Positions 16,775-24,880 of a DNA stretch of 64,000 bases are shown here, in pieces. A model generated the notes under the pieces. The model searched no databases and was not told where the DNA came from. It was given only the letters and a program-made list of their open reading frames with translations. Made by a program: the position numbers and the translations under genes. How positions within the stretch are numbered: position 1 is the stretch's first letter; each line of letters begins with the position of its first letter. The stretch is taken from NCBI GenBank assembly GCA_036382515.1, contig DASVHQ010000289.1:1-64000 (forward strand), written 5' to 3'. This stretch comes from JADGRF01 sp036382515. GTDB taxonomy: Bacteria > Myxococcota_A > Polyangia > Polyangiales > JAFGIB01.

Positions 16775-16803
16775 AACTTAACAGGGGGGTATGGCCCTGT
16801 CAA
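16775..16803 (-). promoter_or_regulatory. Probable sigma70-type promoter of rpsA
   Basis: Reading the minus strand, a perfect -35 TTGACA (16798-16803) is followed by a 17-base spacer and TAAGTT (16775-16780) as -10, which is a weak match. It sits immediately after the cmk stop and about 190 bases before the rpsA ATG, so rpsA would have a long leader. The spacer together with the end of the -35 contains a perfect 6-base inverted repeat, ACAGGG/CCCTGT, at 16781-16800. This could be an operator or a weak cmk hairpin. Confidence 0.5.
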
Positions 16804-16811
16804 CCGAACGA

Positions 16812-17501
16812 TCACGCGCCCTTGCCGCGTGCAATTTCGGCCAGACGGGTCACCACGAGGTCGATGTCCATCGCGGTGGTGTCCACGAGGATGGCGTCAT
16901 CGGCGGGGCGTAGCGGCGCGACGGCTCGACCTTGGTCCTGTGCATCACGCGCCCGGATTTCTTCCAGGGTTTTCGCGAAGTCGGCCTGGACCCCGCGCCC
17001 CGCCAGCTCACGCACGCGCCGATCAGCACGCGTTTGATCGGCGGCCGTGAGGAACACCTTGGCCTCGGCGTCGGGGAAGACGACCGTACCGATGTCGCGA
17101 CCTTCGAGCACGACGCCGCCGTCCTGGCCGAGCCGACGCTGCAGCTCGAGCAGCGCGGCGCGCACCTCGGCGTGCTTGGACACGTCGCTGGCGCCCATCG
17201 ATATTTCTGGCGAGCGGATCTCTGCCGAGCGGTCTTTGCCGTCGATGAGCAAACTGGGTGCGCCGGTTTCGCTCGCCGCGAAGCGCAGATCGAGCCGGGC
17301 CGTGAGCGCGCCCAGCGCCGGGCCGTCGGTCCAGGCGGTGCCGCGCTCGCGGGCTGCGAGCGCGACGCCACGGTACAGCGCACCCGTGTCGACCAGCACA
17401 AAGCCCAGGCGCTGCGCCAGCTTCAGCGCCACGGTGCTCTTGCCGGCACCGGCTGGTCCGTCGATGGCGATGACTGGGCGGGTGCGCGTGCGGGTCGTCA
17501 C
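16812..17501 (-). CDS. cmk: Cytidylate kinase
   Basis: Phosphorylates CMP and dCMP with ATP. The P-loop IDGPAGAGKSTVALKLA is at about residues 13-29, then DTGALYRGVAL, the NMP-binding and lid regions VVLEGRDIGTVVFPDA and KVFLTA, and the C-terminal VDTTAMDIDLVV. At 229 residues the length is typical. The start overlaps the stop of the upstream aroA-family gene by 4 bases (17498-17501). The aroA-cmk-rpsA order is widely conserved in proteobacteria. Confidence 0.96.
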   Translation of the reverse strand: MTTRTRTRPVIAIDGPAGAGKSTVALKLAQRLGFVLVDTGALYRGVALAARERGTAWTDGPALGALTARLDLRFAASETGAPSLLIDGKDRSAEIRSPEISMGASDVSKHAEVRAALLELQRRLGQDGGVVLEGRDIGTVVFPDAEAKVFLTAADQTRADRRVRELAGRGVQADFAKTLEEIRARDAQDQGRAVAPLRPADDAILVDTTAMDIDLVVTRLAEIARGKGA

Positions 17502-18874
17502 TTGTCGGGTGTTCCTTGCAAGAAGATGTCGGCGCCGAGCGCCTGCAGCGCTTCGAGGAAACCAGGATGAGCTTGTAGCAGCGCAGCGACGCCCTGCTCA
17601 ACCACGCTCTCCCCCTCACCTGCCAGGCCCGCCACCACGGCGGCCATGACGAGCTGCGGGTCGTCGCTGGCCAGCACGGCGCCGGTCGTGGGGTGGCGCA
17701 ACTTGGTCACGCACAGCGCACCCGCCTTTTGCGTGGCGTCGATGCCCGTCGCGCGCAAGACGCCAAGCAACGCGCTGGCGTGTGGATCGTGGTCGGCCAG
17801 CAGCGGGTCCACGTCGTAGAGCTGTGCACCGCGCTGGGCGAAGCTGCCCAGCACGGCCAGCGCGGGCACTTCATCGCGCCCGCGCAGCAGCACTTCGCCG
17901 TCGAGCACGCCGCCGCGCAACGGGCGATGCCGCACGATCAGGTCGGCTATCGGCTCGCGGCCGGCGTCGCCGCGCGGCAGCACCTGCACGTCGGCGCCCC
18001 ACAGGCGCAGCGCGTCGAAGTAGCCCGTGCGTGCGGGGTTGATGCCGACACCGCCGAGCGCGATGCGGCTGCCAGGCACGACCAGACATGCGGCCGACAG
18101 GTATGCGGCGCAGGTCGTGCAGCCCGGCAGCGCAAGCGCAGGCTGCGCCGGGATGTGGTGGTCCCAGTCGCGTGGCTCGAAGCACACGACGCTGCCGACG
18201 CGGCGCAGCGGCAAGCCGAGCATCACCATGGCGCGCTCGAGGTGATCCGGCGAGACCGTGGGCTCGCTCAGCAGTGTCGAGCCGGCGGCGAAGAGCGCGC
18301 TCACTAGCACGGCGCCTTTGGCGGCGGCGTCGGCTGCGGGCAGCTCGCAGTCGAGCGCGCTGAGTTGCTCACCGTCGACCAGTGGCGCGATGGCGAGCGG
18401 TGGTGTCGCTGGCGCGCCAGCGTGGCTGCTACGCCCGGCGATCTGCGCCCCGCGAGCGCGCAGTGGGCCAACGATGCGCTCGACCGAGCGTAGAGCGAGG
18501 CTCTCGTGCACCAGCAGGCGTGTGCCGAAGCGCTGTGCGCCGATCAGTCCGGCCAGCAGCGCGAGCGCCGTGTACGAACGCCCTGCGTCGAGCGCAGCGC
18601 TGGGCATGCGCAACCCATCCGTGCCGACACCGGTGATGCGCAGCGCTTCGGCGTCGGTTTCGATCGGCACGCCGAGCGCGCGCAGCGCGGTCAGCAAGCT
18701 GCCGAGGTGCGAGTCGAGTGGCGCGTCCGGCCAGAGCAAGGCACCGGGGCCATCGGCCAGCGCAGCCAGCACCAACGCACGTTGCGCGACTTCGGCATCG
18801 AGTGGAACGCGAACGCTGCCGGACAGTGCGCGGCCAGGGCGAACGCGTAGGCTCGCGCTAGTGCGTTCGGTCAC
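17498..18874 (-). CDS. aroA: EPSP synthase (AroA) family protein lacking most catalytic residues
   Basis: By position (upstream of cmk-rpsA), length (458 residues) and fold landmarks this is the aroA gene, but the active site is largely gone. The N-terminal (D/S)KSxxxRALLLAAL motif reads DAEVAQRALVLAAL (26-40), so the Lys and Ser are lost and only Arg32 remains. GN(S/A)GTxxR reads GRSYTALA (98-105). The Ser-Ser/Ala-Gln phosphate-binding motif is AADAAA. RVKESDR is LADHDPH (359-365), and DHR is DPQ (405-407). The aspartate in DEVP (334) and the Asn in GVGINP are kept. The GTG at 18874 overlaps the upstream stop by 4 bases, which fixes the start; the frame extends upstream but only as shadow. 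The frame is intact, so it looks selected for and not a decaying gene. Normal 5-enolpyruvylshikimate-3-phosphate synthase activity is unlikely. Confidence 0.8.
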   Translation of the reverse strand: MTERTSASLRVRPGRALSGSVRVPLDAEVAQRALVLAALADGPGALLWPDAPLDSHLGSLLTALRALGVPIETDAEALRITGVGTDGLRMPSAALDAGRSYTALALLAGLIGAQRFGTRLLVHESLALRSVERIVGPLRARGAQIAGRSSHAGAPATPPLAIAPLVDGEQLSALDCELPAADAAAKGAVLVSALFAAGSTLLSEPTVSPDHLERAMVMLGLPLRRVGSVVCFEPRDWDHHIPAQPALALPGCTTCAAYLSAACLVVPGSRIALGGVGINPARTGYFDALRLWGADVQVLPRGDAGREPIADLIVRHRPLRGGVLDGEVLLRGRDEVPALAVLGSFAQRGAQLYDVDPLLADHDPHASALLGVLRATGIDATQKAGALCVTKLRHPTTGAVLASDDPQLVMAAVVAGLAGEGESVVEQGVAALLQAHPGFLEALQALGADIFLQGTPDK

Positions 18875-19953
18875 GGTGCCGGCCCGGCCTGCTTCGCGGG
18901 AGCCTTGCACTGCGGCGGATCCATGCCTTGCAACATGCCGGCGACACGCTTCTCGATGCTCTCGAGGTCGTCCTGCCCGATCGGGAAATCCAGCTGGGCC
19001 ACCTCGGCTTGCGCGCGGACCTTCGCAGCGTCGAGCACGTCGGGGAAGCCGGCGAGGTGCGCGAACACGCCGACCTGCCACAGCCAGTCGTTGACTAGCT
19101 TCACCACCGAGTCAGCCTGTTCGGCCGAGCCGAGCTGCATCGCGACCGCCAGGCGCAACCCTGCCTTCGCGTCGAGCGCGAGCGCAAGCGGCGCGTGGCT
19201 GACGTTGTGCCCGAGTGATGGGGCGCCCACGGCGCCGAGCTCGGCTTCGACCACTTCGGCGGTCGGGCCGGACGGCTGCACCTGGGCACATACGGTCTTG
19301 TGCTGGCAGTCGATGCGTTCGGCCAGCGCGCGGGTTGCGCTACCGTCCAGCCAGCGCGGGTGAGCCTCGAAGCTGATCAAGTCGAGCGAAGCATCGAGCC
19401 AACGGCCGCTTCCCAGGATCAGCAGATGCTCATCGAGCTGCGCCGCGGACAGCAGACCCGCGTCCGTGACAGAGAAGCGTCCGTGCATGCGGTGGCTGCG
19501 TGGCTTGGCGGTCGCGCCGCGGTCCTGATCGGCGAGCAGATCGAGTGCGCGCTCCACGTCGTTCGCGCCGTACTTGCCCTGCAAGAGCACGAGAAGATCG
19601 ACGGGCTGGTTCGCTGTGCTGCGGCCCGCGAAGACGATGCGCGCGCTTTGCCCGGTGAGCCAGGTGAGGTCGTCGCTGCGCAGGCACGAGTGCTCTTGCG
19701 CCCAGCCACGCCAGGTGGGGAAGCTCTTGGACGCGGCAAGCTCGACGACGTCGACCGTTGCCACAAGCGAGGCGTCAGCTGGAACGAGCGCCAGCGCATC
19801 GGCCGGCACGGGCGCCTCGCGTGGCGCGGGTGCAGCGTCGCGGATGGCTGCGCTCGGTGCAGCCGGCCCGGGCGCGACGCCGCGGGTTCCCGCGCAGGCG
19901 CACAGGACCGACAGAAGCAGACAGGACGTAGTCTTCGCGTGCATGGGCGGCAT
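18871..19953 (-). CDS. Predicted lipoprotein of unknown function
   Basis: Protein of 360 residues with a lipoprotein-type signal at the N-terminus: a short basic region, then SCLLLSVLCACAG with a possible lipidated cysteine after LCA. A Pro/Ala linker (20-50) precedes a globular domain that begins DALALVPADASLVATVDVVEL, reminiscent of extracytoplasmic proteins with repeated 'P-x-D' starts, but I cannot name a family. An alternative start is ATG 19944. The stop overlaps the GTG start of the aroA-family gene by 4 bases, so the two are translated together. This is an odd partner for a metabolic gene. It ends in a Lys/Pro/Ala-rich tail. Confidence 0.75.
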   Translation of the reverse strand: MPPMHAKTTSCLLLSVLCACAGTRGVAPGPAAPSAAIRDAAPAPREAPVPADALALVPADASLVATVDVVELAASKSFPTWRGWAQEHSCLRSDDLTWLTGQSARIVFAGRSTANQPVDLLVLLQGKYGANDVERALDLLADQDRGATAKPRSHRMHGRFSVTDAGLLSAAQLDEHLLILGSGRWLDASLDLISFEAHPRWLDGSATRALAERIDCQHKTVCAQVQPSGPTAEVVEAELGAVGAPSLGHNVSHAPLALALDAKAGLRLAVAMQLGSAEQADSVVKLVNDWLWQVGVFAHLAGFPDVLDAAKVRAQAEVAQLDFPIGQDDLESIEKRVAGMLQGMDPPQCKAPAKQAGPAP

Positions 19954-19994
19954 GCTACACCGTTCTGCGTGGCAGCTGCGCTGCGCGTGCTCGC

Positions 19995-21089
19995 TCAGGT
20001 CTTGGCCAGCGCGTGCGGCAGGGCCGCGAGTAGCCGGTCGTTTTCGGCGGGCAAGCCGATGCTGATGCGCAGGTGGCGGTCGAGGGGCGCGCCGAACGGA
20101 CGCACGATGACGCCCTGCCGCAGCAGCTTGTCGTAGACGGCGAAGGAGGGTTGCCCCAGGCCCACGCAGACGAAGTTTGCCTGACTGGGCGCGACCGATA
20201 GCCCCATGCCCTGAAGCGCAGCGCTGACACGGCCGCGCTCGCTGCGGTTGAGCTCTACGTAGCGCGCGACGTACGCGGCGTCGTCGAGGGAGGCGAGCGC
20301 CGCGGCTTGCGCCAGCGAGCCCACGTTGAACGGCGCGCGCACGCGGTCGAGGTAGCTCACGATTTCCTGGCTCGCCACGGCATAGCCCACGCGCAGCGCC
20401 GCCAGGCCGTGCGCCTTGGAGAACGTGCGCAGCACGACCAGACGTTCGTGCAGGTGGCGCATGCGCAGTGCCGAGGCGAAATCGGGCGCGTCCGCGAACT
20501 CGAAGTAGGCCTCGTCCACGACCGGCACGACGCTCCTCGGCAACGCGCGCAAGAAGTCCGCAAGCTCGGCTTTCGCGATGTGCGTGCTGGTTGGGTTGTT
20601 GGGATTGTCGAGGAACACCAGCTTGGTGTTGGGCCGCAGCGCGGCGTGCATCGCCGGTAGGTCCCAGTACAAGGCGTCGCGCAGCGGGACCTCTGTCATC
20701 GGCACGTTCGCGATGCGCAGCGACATCCCGTAGCAGACGAAGCTCGGTGCGCCGATCACGGCGTGATCGCTGGGGTCCGCCAGGGTGCGCACCAGCAGGT
20801 CGATCAGCTCGTTGGATCCGCAGCCAAACGCCAGCTCGCCCGGGCTCACGCCATGCTGCGCGGCCAGGCGCATGCGCAGCGCATGAGCGTGTGCGTCGGG
20901 ATAGCGATGGAGCTCGGCGCTCGCTCGCGCGACCGCCTGCAGCACTTTCGGTGAAGGGCCGAGGGGGTTTTCGTTGCTCGCCAGCTTCACGGCGCCGTGG
21001 ATGCCGAGCTCGCGCTCCAGCTCCTCGACGGGCTTGCCCGGGACGTACGGCTTGACGGCGGCGATGTGCGGCGCGACCAGCGGTTTCAA
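19995..21089 (-). CDS. hisC: Histidinol-phosphate aminotransferase family protein
   Basis: PLP-dependent class I/II aminotransferase, 364 residues. Visible landmarks are SNENPLGPSPKV near the N-terminus, FLDNPNNPTST, the PLP-contacting VVDEAYFEF, and the lysine motif TFSKAHGLAALRVGYAVA. The family makes histidinol phosphate, but HisC-type enzymes also transaminate phenylpyruvate and hydroxyphenylpyruvate in several bacteria. Lying one base after pheA and upstream of an aroA-family gene, it could well serve phenylalanine/tyrosine synthesis here. The start is TTG 21089, one base after the pheA stop. Confidence 0.92.
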   Translation of the reverse strand: MKPLVAPHIAAVKPYVPGKPVEELERELGIHGAVKLASNENPLGPSPKVLQAVARASAELHRYPDAHAHALRMRLAAQHGVSPGELAFGCGSNELIDLLVRTLADPSDHAVIGAPSFVCYGMSLRIANVPMTEVPLRDALYWDLPAMHAALRPNTKLVFLDNPNNPTSTHIAKAELADFLRALPRSVVPVVDEAYFEFADAPDFASALRMRHLHERLVVLRTFSKAHGLAALRVGYAVASQEIVSYLDRVRAPFNVGSLAQAAALASLDDAAYVARYVELNRSERGRVSAALQGMGLSVAPSQANFVCVGLGQPSFAVYDKLLRQGVIVRPFGAPLDRHLRISIGLPAENDRLLAALPHALAKT

Positions 21090-21090
21090 C

Positions 21091-22173
21091 TCAGCGCTCC
21101 TTCAGGTTCGGGTAGCTGCCGAGCACCTTGACATACCTGCCTGCGGTTCGCAGCTCCTCGATGGAGGCGAGCACCGAACGATCGGTGATGTGACCATCGA
21201 CCTCGACCAGGATCAGGTAGCGGAACTCCCAGCCGCGCGCCGGCCGCGTCTCCAGGCGCGAGAGGTTGATCTTGCGGTCGGCGAACGGGCGCAGGCAATC
21301 GATCAGCACGCCGGGCGCGTCGTGCAACGCGATCGCAATGGCGGTTCGGTCGGAGCCCGTGCGCGCTGGGAAGTCGTGGCCCACGACGACGTAGCGCGTG
21401 TCGAGATCCGCGACGTCTTCGATGGAGCTCTCGATCGGCGTGAGACCGGCGAGCTCGGCCGCGACGTCGGTGCCGAGCGCGGCCGCGTCGGCTTCGGCCG
21501 TGGCGTGCTCGGCAGCCAGCATGTGACCGTGCGTGTCGATCAGCACCGCCTCCGGGAAGCGTCGCGACAGGTACTTCTCGCAGGCCGCGAGCGCGCTTGG
21601 TGCAGCGTAGATCTTCTTCACGTCCGAGGCTCTGCCAGACTTCGACATCAGGTGGAACGCGCGACGGATCGGAACCTCTGCGGAGATCTTCACCTCGCTG
21701 CGCGCCAGCAGGTTGAGGGTCTGAGTCACAGCGCCGTCGTATGAGGTCTCGAACGGCAGAAGCCCGAACGCGGCGTGCCCGCGATCGAGCTCGGCGAGCA
21801 GGGCTTCTGCGCTGTCCACGGCGCGCAGGTGGGCGGTCGCGCCGAAGTGTTTGCGCGCGGCCAAATGGCCGAAGCCGCCGGCTTGCCCCGCATACACGAC
21901 CTCGATCGGCGCGATCACGCTTGCGCACGCCGACAGCACTTCCTTCATCACGGAGCGCACGGCGTCCTTCGGGAACACGCGCACGCGCTCGATGATGCGA
22001 CCGATCACTTCGCTGTCGCGCGGCAACGTGAAATACGCGTCAGGTGCGCGGCCACGCAGCTCGGCAAGGGCCGCGACTGCACTGGCTCGTGCGCTGAGCG
22101 CGTCGGCCAGTGCCTGGTCGGCCGACTCGACGGCTGCGCGAATCTCGTCGAACTGCTGCTTCGCGTCGTTCAT
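21091..22173 (-). CDS. pheA: Bifunctional chorismate mutase/prephenate dehydratase (P-protein)
   Basis: Converts chorismate to prephenate and then to phenylpyruvate. From the ATG at 22173 (MNDAKQQFDEIR) it has 360 residues. Residues 1-90 form an AroQ-type mutase helix bundle that keeps some of the expected arginines. Residues about 100-275 are the dehydratase domain, with AGGFGHLAARKHFG, LLPFETSYDGAV and the catalytic Thr in DTRY. Residues 285-360 are an ACT regulatory domain with ALHDAPGVL and the Phe-binding LSRLETRP, so feedback inhibition by phenylalanine is likely. The frame is open to 22236, so the start is slightly uncertain. It follows mutS and precedes hisC. Confidence 0.94.
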   Translation of the reverse strand: MNDAKQQFDEIRAAVESADQALADALSARASAVAALAELRGRAPDAYFTLPRDSEVIGRIIERVRVFPKDAVRSVMKEVLSACASVIAPIEVVYAGQAGGFGHLAARKHFGATAHLRAVDSAEALLAELDRGHAAFGLLPFETSYDGAVTQTLNLLARSEVKISAEVPIRRAFHLMSKSGRASDVKKIYAAPSALAACEKYLSRRFPEAVLIDTHGHMLAAEHATAEADAAALGTDVAAELAGLTPIESSIEDVADLDTRYVVVGHDFPARTGSDRTAIAIALHDAPGVLIDCLRPFADRKINLSRLETRPARGWEFRYLILVEVDGHITDRSVLASIEELRTAGRYVKVLGSYPNLKER

Positions 22174-22252
22174 GCCGAAATCATACACGCGCTCGCTCGG
22201 GCGTGCACTGCGGGCGGCGGTCACAGGCGCGGTCACCCGCTGTCACGGTCAG

Positions 22253-24874
22253 TCACTTTGCTGGCAGCAGGGCTCGCAGGCGGGCGAGCGCGACGAGCGC
22301 ATCGATCGGGGTAAGTCGATCGAGGTCGAGCTCGCGCAACGTGGCCTCCACGGCGGACTCCGGCGCTGTCACCGGCACGGGCGCGAAGATCTCCAGCTGC
22401 GCGCCACTTGCGGCGCCGGGGTGTGGCAGTCGGTGCACACTCGGACCGAGCGTGCCCGTGCCCTCCAGCTCGTGCAGGATCGCACGCGCGCGGGCCAGCA
22501 CGATCTCTGGGACACCTGCCAGCCGTGCCACCGCCACGCCGTAGCTGCGGTTGGCGCCCCCGGCCACCAAACGGTGCAGGAACACCACGTTCTCACCGTG
22601 TTCCTTCGCGGCCACGTTGTAGTTGACCACACCGCTGCGCAGTTCCGCGAGATCACACAGCTCGTGGTAGTGCGTGGCGAACATCGCCCGGCAACCGATC
22701 ACGTCGTGCAGATACTCGGCCACCGCCCAGGCGATCGAGAGGCCATCGTAGGTGCTGGTCCCTCGACCGATCTCGTCGAGGATCACGAGTGAACGCCGCG
22801 TGGCACCGATCAGGATGTTCGCGGTCTCGCGCATCTCGATCATGAACGTGCTCTGGCCCGCGGCCAGATTGTCGCTCGCACCGACCCGCGTGTAGATGCG
22901 ATCGCATAGCCCTACCCGTGCGCGCTTGGCAGGCACGAAGCTCCCGGCCTGCGCCATGATCACGGCCAGCGCGACCTGACGCATCGTGGTCGACTTGCCC
23001 GCCATGTTGGGCCCGGTGATCACCATCAAGCGGTCGCTCTCGACATCGAGCCGCACGTCGTTGGGCACGAACTGCCCGTGCGCCACGACGCGCTCCACGA
23101 TGGGATGGCGCGCTTCTTCCAGCTCGAGCACGAGCGAGTCGTCGACCTGCGGTCGCACGTAGTCGTTGCGGTGGGCGATGTCGGCGAGAGCCGCGTGCAC
23201 GTCGACCTCCGCGATGCGCTGCGCCAGCGTTCGCAAGCGCGGTGCCTGCTGGCCGGCCTGCTTGCGCAACGCCACAAACAGCTCGTTCTCCAGCGATCGC
23301 AGACGCTCGTCGGCATTGAGGATCTTGGCCTGCACGGCGTCGAGCTCGTCGGTGGTGAAGCGCTCGGCTCCGGCGACCGTCTGCTTGCGCCGGTATTCGG
23401 CTGGCACGGCGCCGGCCTTCGAGCGCGTGATCTCGATGTAGTAGCCGAACACTCGCGTGTAGCGGATCTTGAGCGAAGAAATGCCCGTTGCGGCTCGCTC
23501 GCGTCCCTCCAGGCGCAGGATTACGTCCTTGCTCGAGGTGCTCAGCTCGCGCAGCTCGGCGATTTGAGGCGCGTGCTCGGCGCGGAAGATGTCGCCGTTG
23601 GCGGCGCTGATCGGCGGCTCGTCCACCAGCGCTTCGGCCAGCTGCGCGCGCACGTCGCTGCAGCTGTCGGCGGGCGCGAGCTCGGCCAGCGCGTCGGGCA
23701 GCGGCTGGCTGCCCCGCTGCTTCAGCATGTCGGTGATGCGCTGCGTGCGCCCCAGCGCTTCGCGGATCGCGCCGAGGTCGCGTGGTGTTGCGATGCCGAG
23801 CGACGCCCGCGTCGCCAGCCGTTCGAGGTCGCCGAGACCCGCGAGCTCGCTGCGAATTGCGTCGCGGAACGTGGCGTCGGCCACGAAGGCCTCCACGTTG
23901 TCGTGGCGACGCCGGATGGCATCGACTTGCGTGAGCGGTGCGAGCAAGCGCCGACGCAAGAGCCGCGCGCCCATCGGCGTCTTCGTCACGTCGAGGAAGT
24001 GCAGGAGCGAACCCTTGCGATCTCCGGAGAGCGTCGTCGCTAGCTCCAGGTTGCGGATCGCGGCATCGTCGAGCGCGAGTTCCGCGCGCGCATCGTAGGG
24101 AACGATGCGCTGCACATCGAGGCGAGTGCCCGGCTGCGCATCGAGCGCATACTTGAGCGCGAGCGCTGCGGCGTCTTGGCCCGCGGGTCCCACCGCCGCG
24201 TCTTGCAGCAGCGCCTGGATCTCGGGCTCGGCCCGTGCCGCCCCGAGCCTTGATGCATCGAGCATGCGCAGCGTGGCACGCGGTAGCACGCGGCGCAGCT
24301 GATCCGCGAACGCACGCAGCGGCTCGGGCACCAGCAGCTCACGCACGTCGGCGCGCACGAGCTCCGCGAGGGCTTCGGCTTCGGAGCCGAGCTCGGTTGC
24401 GCGCACCTCGGCCGCCCCGAGCTCGAACAGCGCGAGTCCGAGACCCTGGGCGCCGCGGGTCACCGCGCCCAGGTAGTTCGCTGCGCGTGCGTCGAGCGCG
24501 TCCGCATCGAGCACGAGCGCAGGCGTCACGACGCGCACGACTTCGCGCGCGACGATGCCCTTGACCTTCGACGGGTCCTCCATCTGCTCGCAGATGGCCA
24601 CGCGCTGGCCCTGCTCGATCAAGCGCGCGATGTAGCTAGCCGCTGCGTGGTGCGGCACGCCCGCCATCGGGATGGCGATGCCCTCGCTGTCTGCACCGCG
24701 CGAGGTGAGCGTCAGGTCCAGCAGCGACGACGCCAGCACGGCGTCCTCGAAGAACATCTCGTAGAAGTCGCCGAGCCGGAAGAAGAGAATCGCGTCAGGA
24801 TGGGCTTCCTTCGCGCGGAAGAACTGCTCCATCGCGGGGGAACGGCGCGGTCGTTTGCCCTTGTTCTCCGCCAC
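22253..24874 (-). CDS. mutS: DNA mismatch repair protein MutS
   Basis: Mismatch-recognising ATPase of 873 residues, the usual MutS1 length. The N-terminus has the DNA-contacting Phe-x-Glu in LGDFYEMFFEDA, followed by PMAGVPHHA. The clamp and lever regions are in the middle. The C-terminal ATPase has TGPNMAGKSTTMRQVAL, the signature LAAGQSTFMIEM, Walker B LVILDEIGRGTSTYDGLSIAWAV and ATHYHEL. The GTG start at 24874 is 6 bases after the stop of the upstream lipoprotein gene. mutS therefore seems to be in one transcript with two lipoprotein genes and with pheA-hisC. Confidence 0.97.
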   Translation of the reverse strand: MAENKGKRPRRSPAMEQFFRAKEAHPDAILFFRLGDFYEMFFEDAVLASSLLDLTLTSRGADSEGIAIPMAGVPHHAAASYIARLIEQGQRVAICEQMEDPSKVKGIVAREVVRVVTPALVLDADALDARAANYLGAVTRGAQGLGLALFELGAAEVRATELGSEAEALAELVRADVRELLVPEPLRAFADQLRRVLPRATLRMLDASRLGAARAEPEIQALLQDAAVGPAGQDAAALALKYALDAQPGTRLDVQRIVPYDARAELALDDAAIRNLELATTLSGDRKGSLLHFLDVTKTPMGARLLRRRLLAPLTQVDAIRRRHDNVEAFVADATFRDAIRSELAGLGDLERLATRASLGIATPRDLGAIREALGRTQRITDMLKQRGSQPLPDALAELAPADSCSDVRAQLAEALVDEPPISAANGDIFRAEHAPQIAELRELSTSSKDVILRLEGRERAATGISSLKIRYTRVFGYYIEITRSKAGAVPAEYRRKQTVAGAERFTTDELDAVQAKILNADERLRSLENELFVALRKQAGQQAPRLRTLAQRIAEVDVHAALADIAHRNDYVRPQVDDSLVLELEEARHPIVERVVAHGQFVPNDVRLDVESDRLMVITGPNMAGKSTTMRQVALAVIMAQAGSFVPAKRARVGLCDRIYTRVGASDNLAAGQSTFMIEMRETANILIGATRRSLVILDEIGRGTSTYDGLSIAWAVAEYLHDVIGCRAMFATHYHELCDLAELRSGVVNYNVAAKEHGENVVFLHRLVAGGANRSYGVAVARLAGVPEIVLARARAILHELEGTGTLGPSVHRLPHPGAASGAQLEIFAPVPVTAPESAVEATLRELDLDRLTPIDALVALARLRALLPAK

Positions 24875-24880
24875 GTCGCA

